This document shows positions 28,902 to 38,887 of a DNA stretch of 64,000 bases, piece by piece. Each line of letters starts with the position of its first letter. The stretch's first letter is position 1. The stretch comes from Prevotella sp. (GTDB lineage Bacteria; Bacteroidota; Bacteroidia; Bacteroidales; Bacteroidaceae): assembly GCA_016281055.1 (NCBI GenBank), contig JAEEHW010000134.1, positions 51,658 through 115,657 on the forward strand, read 5' to 3'. A program made the translations under genes and the position numbers. Under the pieces are notes generated by a model. That model was not told the origin of the DNA and did no database searches. It saw nothing but the letters and a program-made list of their open reading frames with translations.

Positions 28902-29202
28902 GTTTATTAGTAAAACAAGCAAACCTACAACTTTCATCAATCCACCCTTCATCCAAAAACATCAATCCACCCTTCAACTCTTCAATTCTTTAATTCTTCA
29001 ATTATACAAATAAAATACCTAAATTGTTATTCTGGGCATCGCAGACGGCATGATAAAAACCTCATTTTTAGGTATTGTGGGGAAGGGGGAAAAGCAGTAA
29101 CTTTGCACTCAGAAATGAAGAAGGTTGGAGGGAATAAGGAGGAATGTTTATTAGTAAAACAAGCAAACCTTCAGCTTTCATCAATCCATCCTTTATCCAA
29201 AA
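28902..29202 (+). repeat. 57-bp direct repeat pair flanking the promoter cassette (28902-28958 and 29146-29202)
   Basis: GTTTATTAGTAAAACAAGCAAACCTnCAnCTTTCATCAATCCAnCCTTnATCCAAAA, 4 mismatches. Confidence 0.9.
29007..29110 (+). promoter_or_regulatory. 104-bp regulatory cassette copy 2, upstream of flavodoxin
   Basis: Near-identical to 19465..19568; -7 TAACTTTG at 29098-29105. Confidence 0.9.
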
Positions 29203-29226
29203 TATTAACGTTAAAAAAGAAAGAAA

Positions 29227-29721
29227 ATGAAAAAGACTATTGTAGTATTTGGCAGTTCTACGGGAACTTGCGAAGGAATTGCTGGCGACATCGCTGCAAA
29301 ACTCGGTACTGAGGCAATCAGTGTCAGCGACCTCACTGCTGACGTGATAGCAGAGAACGAAAACCTCATTCTCGGAACGTCCACATGGGGCGCTGGCGAG
29401 GTGCAGGATGACTGGTATGACGGACTGAAAGTGCTGAAAGGCGCTGACCTCAGCGGCAAGACAGTGGCACTCTTCGGCTGTGGCGACTCGGCATCGTACT
29501 CCGACACCTTCTGCGGTGGCATGGCAGAGATTTACAATGCGGCAAAGGCGGCTGGCGCAAACATCATCGGTGCCGTTGATGCTTCTGAATATAGCTATGA
29601 TGACTCAGAGGCCGTGATTGACGGCAAGTTCGTAGGTCTGGCACTCGACAACGACAACGAGGAGGGCAAGACCGCTGGCCGCATAGATGCGTGGGTGGCT
29701 GCAATCGGTCAGTCATTATGA
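29227..29721 (+). CDS. fldA: flavodoxin
   Basis: TIVVFGSSTGTCEGIAGDIAAKLG; GTSTWGAGEVQDDWYDGL; GCGDSASYSDTFCGGM. Confidence 0.95.
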   Translation: MKKTIVVFGSSTGTCEGIAGDIAAKLGTEAISVSDLTADVIAENENLILGTSTWGAGEVQDDWYDGLKVLKGADLSGKTVALFGCGDSASYSDTFCGGMAEIYNAAKAAGANIIGAVDASEYSYDDSEAVIDGKFVGLALDNDNEEGKTAGRIDAWVAAIGQSL

Positions 29722-29740
29722 ATTTTTAAAAGCTAAAGTA

Positions 29741-30184
29741 ATGAATCCATACAGCGACAACAAAATAGATGCTCCCATCGGCTCTGATGCTCCGATGCGC
29801 GTATTGATGAACCACATATACGAATATCAGAAGGGCGTGCGCCGCATGGTGCTATATACCTTCAACAAGAAGTATATGCACTATGCCGTGGAACGGCTGG
29901 AGCGCCAGGGCATAGACTATGTGGTGTCACCGTTGCAGGGCGACAACGTCAACCTGTTCTTCGGACGCAGGGAGTGCCTGGATGCCATACGCATGATAGT
30001 GGTGCGCCCGCTCAACCAGTTGTCGCCGGAGGAGGACTTCATTCTTGGTGCCCTGCTTGGCTACGACATCTGCATGCAGTGCGAGCGTTATTGCGACCGC
30101 AAGCAGAGGTCGTGTGAAGCCAAGGGGATTTTTCAAAAGCGTACGTCCACGCCTGCCATGACGGTGGCACGCGGCATGGGGTAG
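29741..30184 (+). CDS. DUF2023 family protein
   Basis: MRVLMNHIYEYQKGVRRMVLYTF...CMQCERYCDRK; partner of flavodoxin. Confidence 0.8.
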   Translation: MNPYSDNKIDAPIGSDAPMRVLMNHIYEYQKGVRRMVLYTFNKKYMHYAVERLERQGIDYVVSPLQGDNVNLFFGRRECLDAIRMIVVRPLNQLSPEEDFILGALLGYDICMQCERYCDRKQRSCEAKGIFQKRTSTPAMTVARGMG

Positions 30185-32010
30185 CCCTTGTTAATCTCAT
30201 AGCGCTGGGCAAGGAGGTTCTCTCCACGGGCCCATAACTGCAGCATACTGTTCACACGGTAGGCTACAGAAGCGTTGAGGAGACAGAAGGTTTCTTTCTC
30301 TTCTGTCGCGCCTATCATAGTATAAAGGTTGTTTATCATCATAAGGCCTGCGGTGGCTGTCCACTTATTGCAGGAATAGTCAACACCGAGGAATCCCTTG
30401 TATTCGGGGGCGCCAATGACCTTGTTCTTCATGTGGAGGAAGGCATGGTTGGTACTTACGCCCCAGTGGGAGCTGATGCGGTATGAGGCTTCCAGTTCGG
30501 CACCGTAGTTTTCTATCTCGCCGGTGTTGATGTTTTTTGGCGTTCCGTCGGTGGTGACGGTCTGAATCATGTTGTCGCCCTTGATATAGAAAAGGTTGAG
30601 GGCGTAGGTGAGGCTTTTCAGGTTGTGGCGCCACGACAGTTCATAGTTCCACAGGCGCTCGGCCTTGAGTTCTTCGTTGGCTGACTTATAGAGGAACATC
30701 TCCTTTGGGGTGGGGTTGCGGAATCCCTTGCCTGCCATGAACTTTACTTCGCCCGTAGTGACAGGACGTATCACGATGCCGCCCTGCGGTATCCACTCGC
30801 CGCCGGCAACGGAATGGTGGTCGTAGCGCAGACCGGCATCAAGGGTGAGCCACGGTGCCAGTTCCTGACGGAAATCCACATAGCCTGCGACTTCGTTCTC
30901 ATGTGAATGGCAGCTCTGCATCTTGCGCTGCGGGGTGGTCACCACCTCGCCAGTCTCACGGTTGGTATAGTAGGCGTTGCCGTAGATGTGCTGGTAGTCG
31001 AAGCCTGCGGTGACGGTGTTGCCACTGAATAGGTGGGCGCTCTGATAGAGCGAGAAGCCTGCCACGGCATCCTTGGAGCGGAAGAGGTCTGTCTGCGGCT
31101 TGCCGCCGTTGGCGTTGTAGCCATCGTTAATCTTGTGACGTCCGAAGTTGTCGTAGATGCTCAGCGCACCGCTGGTGTTGGCATAGTGGTTTTCTATCAC
31201 GAGGCTGGCGGCGCCGCGAGTAATCCACTGGTCGTTCTCCAACTTGGGGTTGGCAACCTCGCCGGGGTTGCTGGCATTGAAATGGGTGAGGTCGAGGTCG
31301 AGGTAGGTGTTCCAGTGCTGGCTGATGTCATAACCCAGTTTGACGTAGCCGCCGTATTGCTCGAAGCCCATGTTGGGACGGTGGTTGTCGGTGCGGCCGT
31401 ATTGTGCTGCCACGGTGGATGAGAAGCGTCCCTTCCTTATCTGGTTGGAGACCTCTGCCTGCACCGTGCCGTAACTGCCGGCGGCGAGGCTGACGTTGGT
31501 AAATACGCCTTCCTGCCTTGCCTGGCGTGTGACGATATTCATCACGCCTCCCATGGCATTGGTGCCATAGAGCACGGAGGCCGGGCCGCGAACTATCTCC
31601 ACACGCTCAGCCATGAGGGTCTGGTAACTGTCGGAGATGGGGTGTCCGAACACGCCCTGATACTGCGGATGTCCGTCGATAAGCACCAGCATCTGACCAG
31701 CACCGCCTGCAAGTCCGCGCATGCTGATGCCGCCGGCGGCGCCTGTAGAAACGCCGTAGCCCATCATTCCGCGGCTGGTGACGAAGAGCGACGGCACTTG
31801 CTGCATGGCAGTGGGCAATATGTTGGACTGATGCTGCACGGTAAGCGCTTGACGGTCGATGACCGTCACGGTCATGGGCAGGTGCCTGATGTCGGTGGCG
31901 CTGCGGGTGCCGGTGACCACTATCTCCTGCAGTTGCTGGTTGTCGGTCTGTGCATATGCTGCGGCACACACGGACATGGCTGTGAAAGCCGTAAAGAGTT
32001 TACTTTTCAT
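30133..32010 (-). CDS. TonB-dependent receptor (siderophore/cobalamin-size class)
   Basis: LQEIVVTGTRSATDIRHLPMTVTVID, VEIVRGPASVLYGTNAMGGVMNIVT. Confidence 0.9.
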   Translation of the reverse strand: MKSKLFTAFTAMSVCAAAYAQTDNQQLQEIVVTGTRSATDIRHLPMTVTVIDRQALTVQHQSNILPTAMQQVPSLFVTSRGMMGYGVSTGAAGGISMRGLAGGAGQMLVLIDGHPQYQGVFGHPISDSYQTLMAERVEIVRGPASVLYGTNAMGGVMNIVTRQARQEGVFTNVSLAAGSYGTVQAEVSNQIRKGRFSSTVAAQYGRTDNHRPNMGFEQYGGYVKLGYDISQHWNTYLDLDLTHFNASNPGEVANPKLENDQWITRGAASLVIENHYANTSGALSIYDNFGRHKINDGYNANGGKPQTDLFRSKDAVAGFSLYQSAHLFSGNTVTAGFDYQHIYGNAYYTNRETGEVVTTPQRKMQSCHSHENEVAGYVDFRQELAPWLTLDAGLRYDHHSVAGGEWIPQGGIVIRPVTTGEVKFMAGKGFRNPTPKEMFLYKSANEELKAERLWNYELSWRHNLKSLTYALNLFYIKGDNMIQTVTTDGTPKNINTGEIENYGAELEASYRISSHWGVSTNHAFLHMKNKVIGAPEYKGFLGVDYSCNKWTATAGLMMINNLYTMIGATEEKETFCLLNASVAYRVNSMLQLWARGENLLAQRYEINKGYPMPRATVMAGVDVRF

Positions 32011-34726
32011 TATCTGATACTATGTCATTATATTTCATTAAATATGTGTCGTACTGTGTGAGGAAACGGCGCTGTGGCTGACGTATCTCCACGGGGTCAA
32101 GAAACAGGTGGCCAAGCGCCTGTGGCAGTTTGCCGCCGCTGACCCTGCAGATACGGAAGTTGCCATGCAGCGTGCCTACATTCTTGGATATGACGGGGAA
32201 GGCTGTGCGCGAGAACTTCGGCCCCTGTCCTGACACGGCAGCATTGACGGTAACGACGATGCCGCGGTCTGTCTGCTCGAAATTCATGTTAAGGCTGTCG
32301 CCAACTACCAAGATGCCGTTGCCGTCCTTGTCGCTGAGGAAGGCTGCATCAACGCCCATGCGGTTGCCCTCGAAGTAGAGGTCGTCCTTGTGCAGTGCCC
32401 AGATGCCGTAATTGTTGGAATGGTTGCGGCCGGGATAAGAGGCGAGCGGACCCATGCCCAGCCACTGCACGCGGTCTATTTCCGGGGGCAGCAGCCATGC
32501 TATGCCGAGTTCGGAAAGGAAGCGGTCGGTGTTGTCGGGGGTGAGGGTGTAGTCAACATTCAGGCTGCCGTCAGGCTGTTTGCCTGTCTTGATGAAGGCC
32601 CTGACAAATGTATTGTCAAGAGTCTGCAGATAACGCTCTATGCGTTGGCCCTTTACCTTCAGCATCTCTGCCATGGTGGGCTTGCGCCCCACACGTATGA
32701 GAAACTCCGGAATTGTCATGGGTTCAGACTTCAGCTCCACGTCGGAGAGATGTGGGATGTTCCTTGCAAACTGCTGTTGCAGGAACGTATTGCCGTCCTT
32801 GTCGGTGATGTCCAAGCGCAGTATGGATAAGGATGAGAAGTGGGGCAGCGGCAGCGCCACCTTCACGCTGTCGTGGGGTGCGCACTGTGGCGAGAAACTG
32901 TCGAACATCACCGAGTCAACATCTGAATTGGAATAAGCCATCATAGACCAGTCGAAGGTCACGTTGTCCTTCAGGTCGAGGAAGTCGTGGCGGTTGACTA
33001 TGGTCAGCGTGTCGCCGGAAACGCTGCTGACGAAAGCACGTGCATAGTTGCGCTGCAGTTCATAATAGTTTGGCAGCGGCGTGCGGTCAGCATACACCAG
33101 TCCGTCAGTGCCCTTGTTGCCGTACATCTCAAAGCCTCCGTCCTCAGAGGTGAACACACGTTCTTCATAACCATAGCGGCTGTTGAGTCGTTCCCTGAAC
33201 GGCATGCCCTGGTCTGCCCATTCCCACACGCTGCCGCCGGCAATGCCCGGGGTGCGCTCGATGATTTCCCACTGGCGGTCATGATCCTCAAAAGATATGC
33301 CGAGCGTGTGGCAGTATTCCGTGAATATGACTGGGCGGTCAAGGTGCTGGTAGAAGCCGGCAATCTGACCAGTAGTGGGATAGTGAGGCGCATATATAGG
33401 AGCGGCAGAGGGGAATCCCTTTGCATTGTCGCCCTCGAAGAAACGGCGGAAGTAACTGCCCACCTGCGGATAGCAGTATGGGCGTGTGGGGTCAAGTTCC
33501 TGCTTAACGTAATCGCCCAGCCTAATGCAGATGTCGGTAAGCGGATTCTCGTTGCCAAGGCTCCAGATAAGCACCGAGGGGTGATTCTTGTCACGGCGTA
33601 TGGTGGCCTGCGCACGTTGCTGCAGCACCTCATAATAGGTGGAGTCATAAAGGTTCTTGTCGCCGAAACCGAAGGGCACCTCGTCGATAATGTAAAAGCC
33701 GAGCGAGTCTGCCAGTTCATAGAAACGCGGTTCACGCGGATAGTGCGACGTGCGGATATAGTTGATGGAGGCCTCCTTCATCATCTTCATGTCGCGTAAG
33801 ATGGAAGCTTCGTCAATGACTTTCACCGTAACAGGGTCAGTAGAGTGGCTCGTCACACCACGCAGCTTTATGGGCTTGCCGTTGAGTTTCAGTATGTTGC
33901 CGTCGATGGTAAGTTCGCGGAAACCGAACTTGTGTTCAAACACCTGCAGTGGTTTCCCCTTGCGCTGCAGTGTGGTGCGCAGCGTATAGAGATTAGGTGT
34001 CTCGGCAGTCCACAACAAAGGGTGTCCTACTCTGTCTGTTCCCACCACGTTTCCCATTGCATCAAGAATCTCATGGCTGACGGTGGTGTGGCGGTCGGCA
34101 TTGGCTATGCTGGCCTTGACACTGACCTCGCCAGTATTCTTCGTGGTTATCGTCAGGTCACTGAGGTGAGTCTCAGGCACTGCCATCAGTGTTACGTCGC
34201 GAAATATGCCACAAGGAGCCCAGTCGTCATTATAGTCGAAGTCACTGCCGGGGAAGCGTGTCATGACGTGCAGTCTGAGTTGCTGTTCCTCTTTTTTCTT
34301 GTTTATATATGGCGTGATGTCAAACAAGGCAGTGTTGTATCCCGACCGCCATGAGCCAGCCTCATGTCCGTTGATGAAGAGGTCGTAGCCATACAGTACG
34401 CCGTCAAAGCGTAACACTATGCGTTGCCCCCGCCATTCCTGCGGCACGATGAAGGTGGTAGTGTATTCTCCTGTCAAATCGAGCGCTTTGTCATAACTTG
34501 GTTTGCTGAAACCGTATGCCTCCCAGCAGCCAGGCACAGGGATGACTCCCTCCTTGCAGGAGGAGGAGTCACTTCTTTCATATACCTTCAGCGACCAGTT
34601 GCCATTCAGACTGCGCATCATCTTGCTGTCTGTCACCGGTAATATACCGCTGAAAGCATCCCTGACCTGTGCCATTGTGTTTGCAAGGCACAGGAGCAGA
34701 CACAATGTGCATACACCCTTTCTCAT
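32000..34726 (-). CDS. glycoside hydrolase family 2 (beta-galactosidase-like)
   Basis: LKLNGKPIKLRGVTSHSTDP, IRTSHYPREPRFYELADSLGFYIIDE, SLGNENPLTD, FTEYCHTLG. Confidence 0.9.
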   Translation of the reverse strand: MRKGVCTLCLLLCLANTMAQVRDAFSGILPVTDSKMMRSLNGNWSLKVYERSDSSSCKEGVIPVPGCWEAYGFSKPSYDKALDLTGEYTTTFIVPQEWRGQRIVLRFDGVLYGYDLFINGHEAGSWRSGYNTALFDITPYINKKKEEQQLRLHVMTRFPGSDFDYNDDWAPCGIFRDVTLMAVPETHLSDLTITTKNTGEVSVKASIANADRHTTVSHEILDAMGNVVGTDRVGHPLLWTAETPNLYTLRTTLQRKGKPLQVFEHKFGFRELTIDGNILKLNGKPIKLRGVTSHSTDPVTVKVIDEASILRDMKMMKEASINYIRTSHYPREPRFYELADSLGFYIIDEVPFGFGDKNLYDSTYYEVLQQRAQATIRRDKNHPSVLIWSLGNENPLTDICIRLGDYVKQELDPTRPYCYPQVGSYFRRFFEGDNAKGFPSAAPIYAPHYPTTGQIAGFYQHLDRPVIFTEYCHTLGISFEDHDRQWEIIERTPGIAGGSVWEWADQGMPFRERLNSRYGYEERVFTSEDGGFEMYGNKGTDGLVYADRTPLPNYYELQRNYARAFVSSVSGDTLTIVNRHDFLDLKDNVTFDWSMMAYSNSDVDSVMFDSFSPQCAPHDSVKVALPLPHFSSLSILRLDITDKDGNTFLQQQFARNIPHLSDVELKSEPMTIPEFLIRVGRKPTMAEMLKVKGQRIERYLQTLDNTFVRAFIKTGKQPDGSLNVDYTLTPDNTDRFLSELGIAWLLPPEIDRVQWLGMGPLASYPGRNHSNNYGIWALHKDDLYFEGNRMGVDAAFLSDKDGNGILVVGDSLNMNFEQTDRGIVVTVNAAVSGQGPKFSRTAFPVISKNVGTLHGNFRICRVSGGKLPQALGHLFLDPVEIRQPQRRFLTQYDTYLMKYNDIVSDNEK

Positions 34727-36849
34727 AGTTTCTTGTATTTCAGTTCAATCTTTGTATAGCGGTGTTCTTTGTTCCAGTGCTCAAAGAGTCCGAGTGGCTC
34801 GTTGAGAGCCTTGCCCTGTTGCATATATGTGGTACCGCTGGGAGCATTGGGGATAGAGGCAGCCTCACGCAAGTATTCATCGCAGTAGTTCAGGCTCTGG
34901 AATTCAGGCCATTCGTTGATTATGATGTCCATGCCCACGGCATCACACGCCACCTCGTCTTGCGATGCTATCAGCGAACAAGCCCAGTCACCGTTGAACG
35001 GCTCTTTCATCCATTTAGGATTGGGCGCACCGTTTACGTCGCGTGAACCGTATGTGCCGTCAATAAGGAACAACAAGGTTTTCTGCCCCATGTCCTTATG
35101 TGCCATCCAGTCAACAAACGTCTTGTAGTTAGGCTTGCCGCTGCGCTTGTCCTGGCTTATGTTGTTGTGCGCATTCTGTCGCCACAACAGGTTGATGTCG
35201 GTGGCACCATACCAGTTCTTGCTTGTCAGGGTAACGCCGGGGCCGGAATGAGTCTTGAGCAGTGCAGAGTTTATAAGGTAGTCGGCATCCGCTATGCACG
35301 TTGCCAGTCCGTGAGCCATCTTGCCGTTATCTACAGAATAGACTATCTGCTCGGGATAATACTCGCACTTCTCACGTCCGCTGCCGCCGATGTTGTCTAT
35401 CATGCGTACATGTGGAAACTCACGGTACACCTTGTTATATATGCTGTCAGTGATGGCACGGCTGGGTTCGCACAGCACTATGTCCTGCTCCCTGACGCCG
35501 CCGTCGTGAACCAGTGAGCGCACAAGTGCCAGCGTGGTGAACGGCGACGAGTTGAGTTCTATGGTGTCGTGGTGCGTAATGGCATTGTTCATGTTCAGTT
35601 TCACTGCAATCATCTCGCCTTTCTTATAGCCACGGTTGCCACGCTTGTGCTCCTTGTTGAAGTGCTTGAACAGAGCCTGCCATGCCTTCTTGGGGCTGGT
35701 CTCGCCCGTCAGCTGCATCACGCCCTCACGTATCAGTGCATCAGCCTTTGCCTGATCGTTCCAGCGGTCCTCCACCCACAGTCCGGTGTGTCCGTCCCAT
35801 GTGGCAACGCCCGGAGCGTGAACCCATGCCACCCTGCCCGGGTGTATGCCCTTGCCCTTGCCAATAGGCTCGTTAGGACCTACGAAGAGCTTAGGCTTCT
35901 GCGCATTGAACTCGCCGAAGAACAGTCGCTCGCGCTTCACGGCCTCGTCGAGCAGCTGTATGGTGGTGGAAGGTCCGAGGTCAGGGTTCTTCCATGCCCT
36001 CAGCTGCCACACTACCTTGCCGTCCTTGTCAACCTCCACTGCCTGCACAGGAGCATTCAGGGTGTCCATAGGAGTCTTGTTCCACTCGTTGTACCAGTTG
36101 TTTACTATGTGGTTGCCGTTCTTCAGGCGCACAGTCTTCTGTGGCTGCGTAACGCCAAACTCGGTGGTATTCATCTGCCACATCACGTGTCCCTGGCGGT
36201 TAATCTCCTGTATAAGGCCCTTTCTGCCGGTAATGAGCAGGTTGCCCTTAGGCAGCTCCTGCACAGACCATGGCAGGAAGCCCGTCCAGCGGTCCACCTC
36301 CTGTCCGTTGCTGTTATACTCGTGTATGCAGCCCAGCGACATGTTGGCTATGAGCAGGGTGCCGCGCTGTGTCAGACGTGCATTGCGGAACTGTCCGTGT
36401 ACCGAACTCTTGTCGTTTACCGGCAATTCAAACTCACGGACTATGCGGCATGACGGTATCTCCATCACCACCGCCTTGGCAGGCTTGCCGTTTTGCACAA
36501 ACACCACGTGGCTGCGGCCTATCGGCTGAATGGTGTGTATCTCTGTGCCTTCCGGTGCATCGTAATGCCACACCGTCTGGCTTGCCTGATTTACTTCGGC
36601 AATGCCGTACTGATGCGCCACGAGTATATTGTCGTCGCTCATCAGCACTGCATCGCTGATTTCTCCCTTCTTCAACTGGTCGTCGTATGCCCAGCTCACC
36701 TGTCCGTCCTTTACGATGAACATGCGTCGTTGCTTGCTCTGCCCGGCATAGAAGAAATTATGGCGCGACAACTGTGTGTCAATCCCCTGTGCCCATATTC
36801 CGAGTACAGACAACATTGCTAAAAAAAATAAGAAAACTTTTTTATTCAT
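34723..36849 (-). CDS. secreted beta-propeller-like + DUF362 fusion protein
   Basis: N-terminal repeated propeller-like strands (LPKGNLLITGRKGLIQEINRQGHVMWQ); C-terminal DUF362-like (IAVKLNMNN, LLKTHSGPGVTLTSKNWYG, DEVACDAVGMDII). Confidence 0.75.
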   Translation of the reverse strand: MNKKVFLFFLAMLSVLGIWAQGIDTQLSRHNFFYAGQSKQRRMFIVKDGQVSWAYDDQLKKGEISDAVLMSDDNILVAHQYGIAEVNQASQTVWHYDAPEGTEIHTIQPIGRSHVVFVQNGKPAKAVVMEIPSCRIVREFELPVNDKSSVHGQFRNARLTQRGTLLIANMSLGCIHEYNSNGQEVDRWTGFLPWSVQELPKGNLLITGRKGLIQEINRQGHVMWQMNTTEFGVTQPQKTVRLKNGNHIVNNWYNEWNKTPMDTLNAPVQAVEVDKDGKVVWQLRAWKNPDLGPSTTIQLLDEAVKRERLFFGEFNAQKPKLFVGPNEPIGKGKGIHPGRVAWVHAPGVATWDGHTGLWVEDRWNDQAKADALIREGVMQLTGETSPKKAWQALFKHFNKEHKRGNRGYKKGEMIAVKLNMNNAITHHDTIELNSSPFTTLALVRSLVHDGGVREQDIVLCEPSRAITDSIYNKVYREFPHVRMIDNIGGSGREKCEYYPEQIVYSVDNGKMAHGLATCIADADYLINSALLKTHSGPGVTLTSKNWYGATDINLLWRQNAHNNISQDKRSGKPNYKTFVDWMAHKDMGQKTLLFLIDGTYGSRDVNGAPNPKWMKEPFNGDWACSLIASQDEVACDAVGMDIIINEWPEFQSLNYCDEYLREAASIPNAPSGTTYMQQGKALNEPLGLFEHWNKEHRYTKIELKYKKL

Positions 36850-36873
36850 GTGATTTCATTAGTTAGTTTTCCG

Positions 36874-36881
36874 CAAAGTTA
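36874..36881 (-). promoter_or_regulatory. promoter -7 TAACTTTG for the DUF362/GH2/TonB operon
   Basis: Minus-strand TTG-N20-TAACTTTGCGG. Confidence 0.6.
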
Positions 36882-36986
36882 TATATTTTCCCCTTTTTAT
36901 GCAATCTTTTCAATGCAAAATGTCGTTATTTTACAATTAAAGCACGTTTTTGTTGTATTATATGCGTGGGTTAAAAGTTTTTTTGT

Positions 36987-36994
36987 TACTTTTG
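36987..36994 (+). promoter_or_regulatory. promoter -7 TACTTTTG for AraC gene
   Basis: Just upstream of 37011. Confidence 0.5.
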
Positions 36995-37010
36995 CAAAAA
37001 ACTATGAACT

Positions 37011-37865
37011 ATGAACTATAACCTCTCTCACCTCATGATACTTCATGCCGGTTGCTGTCATCACGACGGCGACTGGAACTGGAAGAACGTGCGCAGTCCG
37101 TTTGCACGTTTGTATTATGTTACTAAAGGTACGGCACAGGTATTGATGCCCGATGGTATAAAGACACTCAGTGAGGGGCATCTGTATCTTATTCCTGCGC
37201 ATGTCATGCACAGTGATGTATGCACATCGATATTTTCGCATCTCTATGTGCATGTGTATGAAACACCGGATGGAACGTCTGGAATCTTTGAAGAACTGAC
37301 GTTCCCGTTTGAGATTAAGGCGGAGGCTCTTGACCAGCAGTTGATGGAACGGCTTGTAATGCTGAACACGAAAATCAGTCTGCCGCAGTCAGATCCCCAG
37401 AGCTATGATAATCATGATGCCTTGCTTGCATATCTTCAGCAAGGCATAAGTCAGCCTCCATGCGAGCGGTTGGAATCACAAGGCATATTGCTAATACTGA
37501 TGTCGCGTTTTCTCAAGTATGCAACTCCCCGAAACAATATCAGTGACAGTCGCATACATAATGCCATCACATATATTCGCAGACATATGGACACGGATAT
37601 AGACATTGCTGCACTTGCAGAGATGTCTTTCATGTCGAAAGATCACTTTATACGTATGTTTCGTCTGCAGACGGGTACAACGCCAAATAACTACATTACG
37701 AGAAAGAAGATGGAGTCTGCCGAACTGCAGCTTATTGCTTCTGATATTCCCGTGAAGCAGATTTCTCACTCTTTGGGATATGACGACCATTCGTATTTCT
37801 CAAAACTCTTTAAGAAACACACCGGCATCACTCCCCTGCAATACCGAGTCACTCACAGACAATAG
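37011..37865 (+). CDS. AraC-family transcriptional regulator
   Basis: Cupin-like N-terminus; IAALAEMSFMSKDHFIRMFRLQTGTTPNNYI...ISHSLGYDDHSYFSKLFKKHTGITPLQYR. Confidence 0.95.
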   Translation: MNYNLSHLMILHAGCCHHDGDWNWKNVRSPFARLYYVTKGTAQVLMPDGIKTLSEGHLYLIPAHVMHSDVCTSIFSHLYVHVYETPDGTSGIFEELTFPFEIKAEALDQQLMERLVMLNTKISLPQSDPQSYDNHDALLAYLQQGISQPPCERLESQGILLILMSRFLKYATPRNNISDSRIHNAITYIRRHMDTDIDIAALAEMSFMSKDHFIRMFRLQTGTTPNNYITRKKMESAELQLIASDIPVKQISHSLGYDDHSYFSKLFKKHTGITPLQYRVTHRQ

Positions 37866-37874
37866 TTTTTTTGG

Positions 37875-37930
37875 GGGGAGTGAATTTTTAGGGTAGGGGA
37901 GTGATAGTGACATGTGTGTTGGACTGACGA
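37875..37930 (+). repeat. partial element E4 (purine arm + core only)
   Basis: GTGACATGTGTGTTGGACTGACGAT at 37907. Confidence 0.7.
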
Positions 37931-37933
37931 TAT

Positions 37934-38887
37934 TCAAACCACAGCAAGGTTGGTCTCCAGTTGCGTGGTGCTGCTGGCACCTACCAGTACGCTGGTGACA
38001 CCCTGCTGGGCGAGCACCCATCGTAAGGCTTGTTGTGCAATGGTCTCATTGCGCAGGTCAGCCTCTTTCTTCAGTTCGTTCAGGTATTCCAGCAACTGCG
38101 GTGTCAGCGCCTCTTTCTTCAGAAAATGCTCACGTGCCATGCGTGAATCTGTTGGGATACCGTTGAGGTAACGGTCAGTAAGCAGGCCCTGTGCCAACGG
38201 AGAGAAGGCTATGAAGCCGATGCCGTGTTCCTTGCAATAGTCGAGTACGCCCTCGTCTATGGGTTCACGGTCGAGCATGTTCAGACGTCCTTGATATATG
38301 AGCAACGGCACGTCGTGCTTGCGCAGATATTCGTCGGCAACTTTCAGTGCTTCCAATGGCCAGCGTGATATACCAACATAGAGTGCCTTGCCTGCCCGCA
38401 CTATGTCTACCAATGCCTGCAGTGTCTCCTCCAAAGGTGTCTCGGGGTCATAGCGGTGACTGTAGAACAGGTCCACATAGTCCAGGTGCATGCGTTTCAG
38501 CGACTGGTCAAGTGATGCCATGAGGTATTTGCGTGAACCCCAGTTGCCGTAAGGGCCGGGCCACATGTCATAGCCTGCCTTCGAGGCAATGAATAGTTCA
38601 TCGCGGTATGGTCGGAAGTCGTCATCCATCAGCCTTCCCATGGTCTCCTCCGCCGAACCGTACGGAGGACCGTAGTTGTTGGCAAGGTCGAAGTGCGTGA
38701 TGCCGTGGTCAAAGGCGTAGTGCGTGATGGCACGGCTGCGTTCGTACGGGTCAACACCGCCGAAGTTATGCCAGAAGCCGAGACTTACCTTGGGCAACAA
38801 TACTCCGCTGCATCCGCAACGTTGATACATCTGTGCCGACTTGTCATAACGATGCTCGTCGGCTGTATATATTCCTTTTAGTTCCAT
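37934..38887 (-). CDS. aldo/keto reductase (YghZ-like)
   Basis: HFDLANNYGPPYGSAEETMGRLM; YVDLFYSHRYDPETPLEETLQAL; SPLAQGLLTDRYLNG. Confidence 0.9.
   Translation of the reverse strand: MELKGIYTADEHRYDKSAQMYQRCGCSGVLLPKVSLGFWHNFGGVDPYERSRAITHYAFDHGITHFDLANNYGPPYGSAEETMGRLMDDDFRPYRDELFIASKAGYDMWPGPYGNWGSRKYLMASLDQSLKRMHLDYVDLFYSHRYDPETPLEETLQALVDIVRAGKALYVGISRWPLEALKVADEYLRKHDVPLLIYQGRLNMLDREPIDEGVLDYCKEHGIGFIAFSPLAQGLLTDRYLNGIPTDSRMAREHFLKKEALTPQLLEYLNELKKEADLRNETIAQQALRWVLAQQGVTSVLVGASSTTQLETNLAVV

Noticed and set aside
35569-36453. 294-aa plus-strand ORF opposite the DUF362 gene (also 32987..33799 opposite GH2)
   Set aside because: Shadow ORFs caused by codon bias on the true strand.
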